The notes beneath the pieces are model-generated. The model saw nothing but the letters and a program-made list of their open reading frames with translations. It had not been told where the DNA came from and made no database searches. Positions 51,391 through 59,640 of a DNA stretch of 64,000 bases are shown piece by piece (the first letter of the stretch is position 1; each line of letters opens with the position of its first letter). Location: positions 1 through 64,000 of the forward strand of contig NZ_PXZO01000048.1 of assembly GCF_003013475.1 (NCBI RefSeq), given 5' to 3'. A program made the position numbers and the translations under genes. This DNA comes from Brevibacillus porteri. GTDB taxonomy: Bacteria > Bacillota > Bacilli > Brevibacillales > Brevibacillaceae.

Positions 51391-51416
51391 AAAAGCACCC
51401 TCCCATGGGTGCTTTT
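51391..51416. terminator. Bidirectional terminator
   Basis: AAAAGCACCC (51391-51400) pairs with GGGTGCTTTT (51407-51416) between the stops of two convergent genes. Confidence 0.85.
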
Positions 51417-52184
51417 TTAGTTTTTTCTTTTTGCTGCATCCAACTCTTTCTTCCGACGAAGCAAAGCCTCCCGAGAAGGATACGGATTGGGAAACTGCAA
51501 TGCTCGCTCGATGGATTGAAAAGCTTGAGCATGCATCCCTGCTTTTCTTTGCGCGTCACCCAGGTAGTACCAATACCTCGCCGAATCGCTCTCTTCAAGA
51601 ACAGACTCATAGTAGGTAACCATCTTCTGAAAATAATAGGGATAGACATCGTCTGCGATTACCAGATTTCCTGCGTCCCACCTATACACCTCTACTTGAA
51701 ACGCTTTTCCGCTATCATGTAGCCACAGCGCAAGCTCAGCGTTGCCATCCGTTCCATTAAACCCCGGCATGTCTTCCACCTCAACCCTGCTTGCTCGTGT
51801 CTCCTGATGGAGCATATGCATAAATCCATTCGCCGTCCACTGTAAAATATCTATATTCGACCATACCCCGCCTATTTGCCACCCAATCAATAAGCTATTC
51901 ATTTGAGCATCGACAATAGGAGCAGCCAATAAATCGGAAACCGTATAACCTTGTCCTTTGAAATTGCCGATTGGATGCCAGCGATTCTCATCCTGCTTGG
52001 CAATCATGACGTACATTTCTCCTTGATTGCGATAAACACAGGCTATTTCCTGATGATTATCTCCATCGAGATCAGCGATGATAACGGCTGGTTGATCGTG
52101 CGGCTTTGGCATGACTACTAGTTCTGCCGTAGGAGGTAACAAGCTCTTTATGATGCTCCAATGCTGCGTTCCGATTCGCTTCAT
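51417..52184 (-). CDS. VCBS/FG-GAP-like repeat protein with a TPR-like tail
   Basis: 255 residues if ATG at 52184 (MKRIGTQHWSIIKSLLP) is used, with GGGTGAG upstream; ATG at 52289 would add 35 residues. 'AVIIADLDGDNHQEIACVY' is an FG-GAP/VCBS-like calcium-loop unit. The tail 'YYLGDAQRKAGMHAQAFQSIERAL' looks like one TPR unit. There is no signal peptide at either start. Function is unknown; similar Bacillus proteins are cytosolic and uncharacterised. Its upstream end faces the SDR gene. Confidence 0.65.
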   Translation of the reverse strand: MKRIGTQHWSIIKSLLPPTAELVVMPKPHDQPAVIIADLDGDNHQEIACVYRNQGEMYVMIAKQDENRWHPIGNFKGQGYTVSDLLAAPIVDAQMNSLLIGWQIGGVWSNIDILQWTANGFMHMLHQETRASRVEVEDMPGFNGTDGNAELALWLHDSGKAFQVEVYRWDAGNLVIADDVYPYYFQKMVTYYESVLEESDSARYWYYLGDAQRKAGMHAQAFQSIERALQFPNPYPSREALLRRKKELDAAKRKN

Positions 52185-52358
52185 ATTAGTCTCACCCATC
52201 TTTCCAGTCTCATCAAAATATATGCTACTTTTTTCACCACATGCTCTCAGTATCCACGATTGCACTCGCTCACAAATAAAAATAGACATTTCGTTTAATT
52301 GTCTATTATAATCAAAACAACAATTACGGATGTTTGATTTTTTTGAAGGAGGCCTATC

Positions 52359-53216
52359 ATGAACCAGTTTGAAAACAAAGTAGCCGTTATTACTGGAGCC
52401 GCCAGCGGTATTGGTCGCGCATTGGCAATGCGCTGTGCTGAGGAGCAGATGAAGGTAGTTCTTACCGATGTAGAAGTAGCGGCGCTCCAACGAGTAGAGC
52501 AGGAGTTAAAGGCAACAGGAGCAACTGTCCTCGCGGTTGTAACGGACGTTAGCAAAGAAAAAGATATCCAGAAGCTTGCACAGAAAACGCTAGACTCGTT
52601 CGGTGCTGTCCATCTATTGTTCAACAATGCAGGGGTTGGGGCAGGCTCGACAAGCTGGCAAAGCACCCTCGCTGATTGGCAATGGGTCATGAATGTGAAC
52701 TTGTGGGGAGCCATTCACGCTACACAAATTTTCGTACCCATGATGTTAAAACAAGGGACTGAATGCCACATCGTGAACACCGCCTCTCTCGCTGGCCTTG
52801 AGTCCGGACCAGGGAATAGCATTTATCGTGTAAGTAAGCATGCGCTAGTCAGTCTGTCGGAAACCCTCTACCACGAATTGAAAATGATCCAAGCCAAAAT
52901 CGGTGTTTCCGTTTTATGCCCCGGCTTTGTTCAGACGCAAATATGTGACGCCCATCGCAATCGTCCAGCCGAGTACAGCAAACCAGGAGATATCGTGGAG
53001 CCCTCACCAATGACCACCGCCATCGACCAGTTCATTCGTTCAGGTGTCGAGCAAGGAATTTCTCCGAAAGAAGTAGCTGATCACACCTTCCTGGCGATCA
53101 AGAGCAATCGCTTTTACATTTTGCCAGATCCCTCGTATAAAGAGACTGTGCGTCAGCGAATGGAAGATATTTTGAACCAGCATAACCCGACATTCGTGAT
53201 TCCCTCGCATATTTAA
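52359..53216 (+). CDS. Short-chain dehydrogenase/reductase
   Basis: 285 residues of the classical SDR type. Cofactor loop TGAASGIG (residues 12-19), 'NNAGVG' (about 90), catalytic Ser in 'NTASLAGLES' and Tyr-Lys in 'YRVSK'. An Asp after the second strand ('VVLTDVE') favours NAD over NADP. The C-terminal extension is longer than minimal SDRs. AAGGAGG at good spacing. Substrate unknown. A strong terminator follows. Confidence 0.88.
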   Translation: MNQFENKVAVITGAASGIGRALAMRCAEEQMKVVLTDVEVAALQRVEQELKATGATVLAVVTDVSKEKDIQKLAQKTLDSFGAVHLLFNNAGVGAGSTSWQSTLADWQWVMNVNLWGAIHATQIFVPMMLKQGTECHIVNTASLAGLESGPGNSIYRVSKHALVSLSETLYHELKMIQAKIGVSVLCPGFVQTQICDAHRNRPAEYSKPGDIVEPSPMTTAIDQFIRSGVEQGISPKEVADHTFLAIKSNRFYILPDPSYKETVRQRMEDILNQHNPTFVIPSHI

Positions 53217-53243
53217 CTCCCAACGAAAAATGCGATTCAAACC

Positions 53244-53280
53244 AAAAAGCCACGCTCTCAAAGGAACGTGGCTTTTGTTT
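53244..53280 (+). terminator. Terminator of the SDR gene
   Basis: AAAAGCCACG (53245-53254) pairs with CGTGGCTTTT (53267-53276), then GTTTT. Also usable by the convergent DUF2165-like gene. Confidence 0.85.
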
Positions 53281-53290
53281 TACCTATTAC

Positions 53291-53803
53291 CTATTCTGTT
53301 AATTCTCGATCTCGTAAAGAAACCAAAATCAAGAATCCAATCATCACCTCTGTAATGTTAAACGCTACCTGCTGACCATTCCATACTTGTGATTGCCACA
53401 TGGCGAACCACTCTGCGCCTACAATTGCAAATCCGAAAAACCAGATACAAAAAGCAACCATGTAAGCGATGTATGCGAATGTTTTAGAGTTATTGAACGT
53501 TTTTGCATCCTTCTTTACATTCCGCAGCATATTTCCTGTAGCGATCCAACCAAAAACTGAGAACAATCCTTCCGCAATGATGATTCCGATATAAGCTATG
53601 GTGTGAGCAGTAGGATCAGTAATCGCTCGCCACATAAGTGCGTTACCCTCAAACGTGGTATCCATGGACAGAACATGTTGAACAAATTGATAATTGGAAT
53701 GGTAGTCCATAAGATTCCCTAAGAAAATGGACGTCCCAAATGCTGCGGATAGTGCTACAACTAAAACCTTTAAATACCGTAACGTCAAATTACTCAATGC
53801 CAA
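53291..53803 (-). CDS. DUF2165-like integral membrane protein
   Basis: 170 residues with four predicted membrane helices; 'GNLMDYHSNYQFVQHVLSMDTTF' after helix 1 and 'EWFAMWQSQVWNGQQ' before helix 4 are typical of DUF2165. The function of the family is unknown. Divergent from the MocR-type regulator gene across a 264-bp A+T-rich spacer, so regulation by it is possible. Confidence 0.78.
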   Translation of the reverse strand: MALSNLTLRYLKVLVVALSAAFGTSIFLGNLMDYHSNYQFVQHVLSMDTTFEGNALMWRAITDPTAHTIAYIGIIIAEGLFSVFGWIATGNMLRNVKKDAKTFNNSKTFAYIAYMVAFCIWFFGFAIVGAEWFAMWQSQVWNGQQVAFNITEVMIGFLILVSLRDRELTE

Positions 53804-54067
53804 TCACGCCTCTTTTCCCTCGCTTTGTGTCTTTACTCATTCTCGATTGGATTGACACACCCTTTCTCTTTGCAAGAAAAATCTATCTATTTTCATCACG
53901 AGTATTCATCACCACCAGATGGAAACCTAATCATACTCATTCGGAAATGAAACCATCCAATTCATCATTTTTTTACCCATCCATGTTCAACAGTTTGGAA
54001 CGGTTTTGTCACATGTATTTTTCTTAACAATGTTATGATGAAATGGATTCCCCCCATATAACAAACA

Positions 54068-55531
54068 ATGAATATGTGCAAGGTTGTGATTATCATTTGG
54101 AAGCCTGATCGGTCGAGCAGTCAAACACTATACCACCAAATAGCCGATGAGATTGAACGCAGAATTTCATATGGAGAGTTCCCCCCTGGGAGCCTGCTCC
54201 CTTCTGAGAGAAAATTGGCTGAGCAATTAGGGGTAAACCGAAGCACTGTTATTTTAGCGTACGAGGAACTTCGGGCATTAGGCATCATCGAGAGCAGAAC
54301 AGGAAGCGGTACTCGTGTGAGTAAAAATAAATGGGAGGCAACTCCGAAGCATACACCGAACTGGCATCGATATGTAGAAGGTGGTCAATTCCTCCCGAAT
54401 TTGTCTTATCTGCGGCGGATCAGAGAGGCCTTGCAAAAAGACAGCAGCCTCATCGATTTTGCGAGTGGAGAATTGTCTTCCCAGCTCTCACCAGGCACGG
54501 AAATCAGTACCCTGATGAAGGAAAACCCCTTCACCGAATATTTGGGATACGACAATCCACAAGGCTTTACGCCTTTGCGTGAAGAGCTGGTCTCGTATTT
54601 GTCACGATATCGGAATGTGCAGACAACCGACTCTTCCATTCTCATCACGTCGGGTTCTCAACAATCTCTGTATTTGATCACACAATGTCTGCTTGCACCC
54701 GGCGATGCAGTTGCCATCGAAGATCCCTCTTATTGTTACTCGTTGCCTATGTTTCAATCTGCTGGCCTTCGTCTGTTCCGCCTTCCTGTCAGCAATAACG
54801 GTATCGATCCAGAAGATATTCGAGCCTTGTATAAAAAACATCGGATCAAGATGATCTTTATCAATCCTACTTTTCAAAACCCGACAGGGGTTTGTCTTGA
54901 TCCCACTCGGCGCACGCAGCTGTTGGATGTAGCAAGCGAACTCGGTCTTCCGATTGTCGAGGACGATCCTTTCAGTTTGACTTCCTATGACGGCAAGCCT
55001 CCCCTGCCACTCAAATCATTGGATCAGCTTGGCTCCGTTGTCTACATTGGTTCCTTTTCCAAAATTGCTGCATCCGGTTTACGAGTCGGTTGGATGGTAG
55101 CACCTCATTCCGTTGTCGAACGTTTGGCAGATGCCCGCCAACAGATGGATTTTGGCCTGAGCGTGGTGCCACAAAAAATCGCTGCCCAGTTTTTGCATTC
55201 CGATAACTTCTTGCCACATTTAGAGCGATTACGTATGCATCTACAGTACAGAAGAGATTTGCTTGTGGAGGCACTGCAAAAAGAGCTGCCCAATGAGCTG
55301 TCTTTCACCGTTCCCCAAGGCGGATTACATTTGTGGTGTAAAATTAACCCGGATGTGAACGACAACCAATTATTTGAAGAAGCCCTTCGCAGAGGCGTCG
55401 TTTTTGTGCCAGGCAGTGTGTATGGTTCAGACTCCGGCTACATTCGCTTTACCTTTGCACGACCAAAAGAAGAGGAAATTACGCTTGGTGTCACTAAATT
55501 TGCGGCTGCTTTGAAGGCTATTTTGACCTAA
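54068..55531 (+). CDS. MocR/GntR-type regulator with aminotransferase-fold domain
   Basis: 487 residues. GntR winged helix at about 20-85 ('LYHQIADEIERRI', 'PSERKLAEQLGVNRSTVILAYEELRALG'), linker, then a class I aminotransferase-like domain with the PLP-binding Lys in 'YIGSFSKIAASGLRVGW' and 'NPTFQNPTGV'. MocR proteins use PLP or its adducts as effectors, controlling PLP, GABA, taurine or transport genes. The start is uncertain (GTG at 54086 is possible; no good ribosome site at ATG 54068). The target may be the divergent membrane protein gene. Confidence 0.87.
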   Translation: MNMCKVVIIIWKPDRSSSQTLYHQIADEIERRISYGEFPPGSLLPSERKLAEQLGVNRSTVILAYEELRALGIIESRTGSGTRVSKNKWEATPKHTPNWHRYVEGGQFLPNLSYLRRIREALQKDSSLIDFASGELSSQLSPGTEISTLMKENPFTEYLGYDNPQGFTPLREELVSYLSRYRNVQTTDSSILITSGSQQSLYLITQCLLAPGDAVAIEDPSYCYSLPMFQSAGLRLFRLPVSNNGIDPEDIRALYKKHRIKMIFINPTFQNPTGVCLDPTRRTQLLDVASELGLPIVEDDPFSLTSYDGKPPLPLKSLDQLGSVVYIGSFSKIAASGLRVGWMVAPHSVVERLADARQQMDFGLSVVPQKIAAQFLHSDNFLPHLERLRMHLQYRRDLLVEALQKELPNELSFTVPQGGLHLWCKINPDVNDNQLFEEALRRGVVFVPGSVYGSDSGYIRFTFARPKEEEITLGVTKFAAALKAILT

Positions 55532-55839
55532 AAGATGCTGGTCCGCCAACGATTGTGGTCGGGGGAAGCCCTGCCACATGTTTTCCAGTCGCCTGTATCC
55601 TCTCTACGTTCGGGCGGTCTCCTTCCAAACATATGACAGGAACTTTCGTACAGCTTTTGTTTATTTCAAACTTTAAAACAGATTTGCAGGTTAGAGCATG
55701 GAAGCTTCGGTTCACGATTTTACTACTTGCATTGACCTGCAAGTATTGCTAAAGCTTCTTCCCCCACTACAGCAACTACAAAATAGACCTCCACCGCTTT
55801 TATCAAGCACTGGAGGTCTTCTGCATTTTAAAAACGGAC
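55532..55839. other. 308-bp intergenic region between convergent genes
   Basis: Holds no supportable gene. Two hairpins are visible: ACTTGCA/TGCAAGT (about 55728-55746) and the nitrilase terminator listed separately. Nothing else is recognised. Confidence 0.5.
55779..55819 (-). terminator. Terminator of the nitrilase gene
   Basis: AGACCTCCA (55785-55793) pairs with TGGAGGTCT (55811-55819); ATTTTG follows on the minus strand. Confidence 0.8.
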
Positions 55840-56796
55840 TTATTTCATCCACTTCACATTCTCTTTTTTCTCTTCATTCACCAACAACGTAAAAACATCC
55901 GGTCGCGAGTAATGTCCAACGACATCAAAATCGAATTGGCTATAAGCGATATCGCGAATGTCCAGATCAGCGTAGAGAATCTCCTCCCGACCAAAAACAG
56001 GCTCGACGATATAGTCACCCAAGGGCCCCACAATCGCACTTCCACCTCTGCTCATCTCGTCTGGCGAAGAGGCAAGATCGTCGTAGCAGGCCAAATCAGT
56101 TGGATACATATCTTTTGTTACGTACTGATTGCTCGATAAGACGAAGCATCTGCCTTCCAATGCGATATGGCGGATGGTAGCTTGCCATGCATCCCTCGCA
56201 TCAGCTGTAGGTGCGATATAGATTTGAACGCCTTTTGCATACATCGCTGCTCGCGCTAACGGCATATAATTCTCCCAACAAATCAGGGCCCCGATCTTAC
56301 CGTAAGGAGTATCGAATACCGGCAAAGTACTTCCGTCCCCTTCGCCCCAAATCAACCGTTCGGATGCAGTCGGCTTCAGCTTGCGATGCACGCCGAGCAA
56401 CTCACCATCAGGACCAAAAAATAAGACGGAACAATATAAGGTGCCGCCGCTATTTTCATTGTCTCTTTCGATCACACCAATGACGAGATACACGCCAGCT
56501 TTGCGTGCTGCCTCCCCGAGCTTGTCTGTCTCTTCACTCGGGACGACAATCGAATTGTCCCAATAACGAAACCAGTCTTTACGCCCCTCAGGGGAACGAC
56601 TGCCTACTTTTGTCCCAAAAGTAAGGCCTCTCGGATACGCAGGGATAAAAGCTTCGGGAAAAACAACGATTTTCGCTCCTTTTTCGCCTGCTTCCAATGT
56701 CAGTGAAACCGCCCTTTCCGTACTTCCATCACGATCCATTATGACCGAAGCAGCTTGAACAACTGCTACTCGTACGTTATGTTGCTGAATTGACAT
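55840..56796 (-). CDS. Nitrilase-family carbon-nitrogen hydrolase
   Basis: 318 residues. The catalytic triad is visible: Glu in 'FPEAFIPAYP', Lys in 'HRKLKPTASER' and Cys in 'GALICWENYMP'. The CWENYMP motif and 'HRKLKPT' match true nitrilases (aliphatic/aryl) rather than amidases, so it likely converts a nitrile to an acid plus ammonia. Length is normal. It lies 68 bp after the SCO gene with its own ribosome site; linkage to the oxidase operon is doubtful. Confidence 0.88.
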   Translation of the reverse strand: MSIQQHNVRVAVVQAASVIMDRDGSTERAVSLTLEAGEKGAKIVVFPEAFIPAYPRGLTFGTKVGSRSPEGRKDWFRYWDNSIVVPSEETDKLGEAARKAGVYLVIGVIERDNENSGGTLYCSVLFFGPDGELLGVHRKLKPTASERLIWGEGDGSTLPVFDTPYGKIGALICWENYMPLARAAMYAKGVQIYIAPTADARDAWQATIRHIALEGRCFVLSSNQYVTKDMYPTDLACYDDLASSPDEMSRGGSAIVGPLGDYIVEPVFGREEILYADLDIRDIAYSQFDFDVVGHYSRPDVFTLLVNEEKKENVKWMK

Positions 56797-56864
56797 GTTA
56801 CATCCCCTCCCAAATAGAGAATCTGTCTTACTTTCCTATTATTCGGCGTACCCGACTGGCTCCC

Positions 56865-57437
56865 CTACTCCTGCAACGCTTTCATATCCTCGATAATTTG
56901 ATTGTAAGGCACGTCCGTCATTCCTTCATAACGGTTAACCACTGTTCCCTTTTGATCGACCAAGTATAAAAACGTGTCGTGGATGATTTGATCGGAATTA
57001 GGGTCCTTTTCTATTGGAGTCTTAAATGACTTGAGAATAAACGTTTTGATCTCATCAAATCCATAGCCAGTCAATGCATGCCAATTGGAGAAGTCAGCAT
57101 TGAATTTACCCAGATATGACTTCAATGCCTCTGGCGTATCTCTTTCTGGATCAACCGAGAAGGAAACAAACTGCACATCAACGCCAGCTTCTTTTGCTTT
57201 TTTCTGCAATTCAGCCATGTTTGCTGTCATCGTAGGACAAACGGTTCCACAATAAGTAAAGACAAAGTTAGCAACCCATACCTTATTTTCCAGGTCTTTC
57301 GATGAAAAAGGCTTCCCTTTCTGGTCCGTATAAGCAAATTCATTAACCGGATAGTTGTAATCATATCTTGCTGGACCACACGCAGTTACCAAAACCATCA
57401 GGATACTGAGCATGATCAACCAAGCTGTTTTTTTCAT
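56865..57437 (-). CDS. SCO1/SenC-family copper-binding lipoprotein
   Basis: 190 residues; lipobox VTAC, thioredoxin-like fold with copper-binding C-x-x-x-C in 'YCGTVCPTM' (about residue 67) and the distal His in 'IIHDTFLYLVD'. SCO proteins deliver copper to, or keep reduced, the CuA site of cytochrome c oxidases; some act in copper or redox homeostasis. It ends the oxidase operon, although the subunit II here seems to lack CuA (see findings). Confidence 0.9.
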   Translation of the reverse strand: MKKTAWLIMLSILMVLVTACGPARYDYNYPVNEFAYTDQKGKPFSSKDLENKVWVANFVFTYCGTVCPTMTANMAELQKKAKEAGVDVQFVSFSVDPERDTPEALKSYLGKFNADFSNWHALTGYGFDEIKTFILKSFKTPIEKDPNSDQIIHDTFLYLVDQKGTVVNRYEGMTDVPYNQIIEDMKALQE

Positions 57438-57452
57438 TGTACCGCTCCTCTC

Positions 57453-57779
57453 CTATTCCTTTTTCTCAGAGAGCCACTTCGCTAACTGGCCGACTTCTTC
57501 GGCGCTGAGTACATTTTCATAACCAGGCATGCCATTTGCGCCGACCGTAATTATTTCAACGAGTTTTTCCTCCGTCATTTTCGAGCCAACTTGCTGCAAG
57601 CCTGGACCCACCCTACCGGATAAATCGTTACCGTGACAGCTCATGCAATTATTTTTGTATAGCTTCATCGCACTTTTATCTGCATCTGCAACTTCTGCTT
57701 GTTCTTCTGTTGCACCACTGCCGCATGCAGTTACGAGCAAGAACAGAGAACCGATCATTAGATACTTGATAGCTTTCAT
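57453..57779 (-). CDS. Membrane-anchored c-type cytochrome (c551-like lipoprotein)
   Basis: 108 residues; lipobox VTAC (Cys about 19), an acidic linker, haem-binding CMSCH (about residue 46) and the axial Met in 'GANGMPGYE'. The pattern is that of small Bacillus cytochromes c such as CccB. It carries electrons at the outer face of the membrane. It is encoded between haem O synthase and SCO genes. Confidence 0.9.
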   Translation of the reverse strand: MKAIKYLMIGSLFLLVTACGSGATEEQAEVADADKSAMKLYKNNCMSCHGNDLSGRVGPGLQQVGSKMTEEKLVEIITVGANGMPGYENVLSAEEVGQLAKWLSEKKE

Positions 57780-57815
57780 GGAACTCCCTACCCTTCCTAC
57801 GGGAATGACTATCCC

Positions 57816-58682
57816 TTACAAAAAGGGACGGCCTGTCGTATCCACTACCATGCACACAAACACAATCATCAAATAATGAATCGAGATGAAAAAATTCGTC
57901 TTCGCCCATTTTTCCGTATTCTCCGACACAATCCCAATAATCGTATGCCCCATCCATACCATTCCGAATAGGAAGGAAACAGCGAAAAAGATAATCCCTA
58001 CGTAACCCAACACATACATAATCGTTACCGTTGGCAATAGCAAAACCACGTACGGAATCATTTGCAGCTTGGTCCGCTTGATCCCCTTCATTACCGGGAG
58101 GAGAGGAAATCCAGCTGCTGTATACTCATCTACACGTCTAATGGCAAGCGACCAGAAATGAGCAGGCTGCCACAAGAAGAGCAAAGCGAACAAAAGCCAC
58201 GCTCCTGCGTCAATCTCATTCGTATAGGCACAATACCCCATCACAGGCGGCATTGCCCCGGACACTCCACCAATGGACGTGCTCCAAGTGGACGTTCTTT
58301 TGAGCCACATCGTGTAAACGACTACGTATACGATCATCCCGAATAATCCGAGCCAACCTACTAGCGCATTGACTTTATAAAATAGCACCAGCTCTCCTAC
58401 AAGACCGAGAACCAGGGCGTACAGCAGTACGCCCCCAGGTTTCAGTCGTCCAGTAGCAAGTGGCCGGTCTTTCGTACGGGTCATTTTTTGGTCAAGCTGC
58501 CAGTCCCAAATGTTATTTAACACGCAGGACGAAGCCATTGTGAGTGTGGTACCAATCATCAGCCATAACAAAAGCATCCAATCCGGCTCCCACTTACTCG
58601 CTACCCAATACCCGCCGAATGCCGCTACCAGATTGAGTTGAAGAATTCGGGGCTTGGTGAGCTGTATCCAATCTGCTAGCAT
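57816..58682 (-). CDS. ctaB: Haem O synthase (protohaem IX farnesyltransferase)
   Basis: 288 residues from ATG at 58682, with GGGGGGTTGGAG upstream. Eight to nine membrane helices; UbiA-family motif 'NNIWDWQLDQKMTRTKDRPLATG' (first Asp-rich motif) and 'DEYTAAGFPLLPVMKG' (second region). It farnesylates haem B to haem O for the terminal oxidase. Placed after subunit IV as in cyoABCDE operons. Confidence 0.92.
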   Translation of the reverse strand: MLADWIQLTKPRILQLNLVAAFGGYWVASKWEPDWMLLLWLMIGTTLTMASSCVLNNIWDWQLDQKMTRTKDRPLATGRLKPGGVLLYALVLGLVGELVLFYKVNALVGWLGLFGMIVYVVVYTMWLKRTSTWSTSIGGVSGAMPPVMGYCAYTNEIDAGAWLLFALLFLWQPAHFWSLAIRRVDEYTAAGFPLLPVMKGIKRTKLQMIPYVVLLLPTVTIMYVLGYVGIIFFAVSFLFGMVWMGHTIIGIVSENTEKWAKTNFFISIHYLMIVFVCMVVDTTGRPFL

Positions 58683-58710
58683 CTCCAACCCCCCGACAAA
58701 ATGTTGGTCA

Positions 58711-59043
58711 TTATAGAGCGACCATGTTGTACATCATGATCCAAATCGAACCGATCACGATGAGGAATACGATAAACAGCCCGAGTAAGAGCGACATCAA
58801 GTTGTAGCGTGGTTTATCCTCTTCTTTCAGATGCATGAAGAAGAATAACTGGACAATAAACTGGAACAGAGCCGCTACTAAATAGATGATGAGTCTCTTA
58901 TCACTATCCAACCAACCGTTCTCTAGGGCTAGAATGGGAATGATAGTGAGTACAAGCGACAAGGCGAAACCGATCACATACGATTTCAGGGAACCATGAC
59001 CGCCGTGTTGTTCTGTCGTGCCATGCACAGATTGCTTGCTCAA
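58711..59043 (-). CDS. Terminal oxidase subunit IV
   Basis: 110 residues from a TTG start that directly follows the subunit III stop; GGGGGTG upstream. His-rich N-terminus, then three membrane helices, matching CyoD/QoxD/CtaF-type subunit IV. It stabilises the oxidase complex. Confidence 0.88.
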   Translation of the reverse strand: MSKQSVHGTTEQHGGHGSLKSYVIGFALSLVLTIIPILALENGWLDSDKRLIIYLVAALFQFIVQLFFFMHLKEEDKPRYNLMSLLLGLFIVFLIVIGSIWIMMYNMVAL

Positions 59044-59640
59044 TTAATTCACCCCCATCACATACACGATGGTGAAGACGAAAATCCAAACAACATCAAG
59101 GAAATGCCAGAACAAGCTGATGATGTTTACTTTTCGCTTGGTCACTGGTGTAATACCGCGCTTCGCGATTTGCATAATCAGGATGATCATCCATCCTAAT
59201 CCGAGAGCCACGTGCAATCCATGCGTTCCTACCAATGTGTAAAAGGCGGTCCAGAAAGCACTCGTGCTAATCGTTGCCCCTTCGCTTACGAGGTGCATGA
59301 ACTCGTTGATTTCCAGGAACAAGAAGGATGCTCCCAAAAATACGGTAACTCCCAGCCAGTTCATCAATGCAAGACGATTGCCTTTATTCATCGCGAGAAT
59401 GGCAAGACCGCTCGTAAAGCTACTGGTCAGCAAAATAAACGTACTCGCGTAAATACCATTCATTTGAAACAAATCTTTTGGACCTGGTCCACCATCCGTA
59501 TTTCCTTGCAGTACGATATACGTCGCAAACAAGGTAGCGAATAAGATAACATCCGTCATGAGGTAGATCCAAAAGGCAAACGTGCGCAACTCCTCTTGGT
59601 CTGGATGATGATCATGATGTCCAGCATTCACATTAGCCAT
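59044..59640 (-). CDS. Haem-copper oxidase subunit III
   Basis: 198 residues, five membrane helices, the short form found in quinol oxidases (CyoC/QoxC). Motifs 'AFWIYLMTDVILFATLFATY' and 'YTLVGTHGLHVALGLGWM' are characteristic. N-terminus His-rich (GHHDHHPDQ). The ATG overlaps the stop of subunit I (TAATG). Confidence 0.92.
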   Translation of the reverse strand: MANVNAGHHDHHPDQEELRTFAFWIYLMTDVILFATLFATYIVLQGNTDGGPGPKDLFQMNGIYASTFILLTSSFTSGLAILAMNKGNRLALMNWLGVTVFLGASFLFLEINEFMHLVSEGATISTSAFWTAFYTLVGTHGLHVALGLGWMIILIMQIAKRGITPVTKRKVNIISLFWHFLDVVWIFVFTIVYVMGVN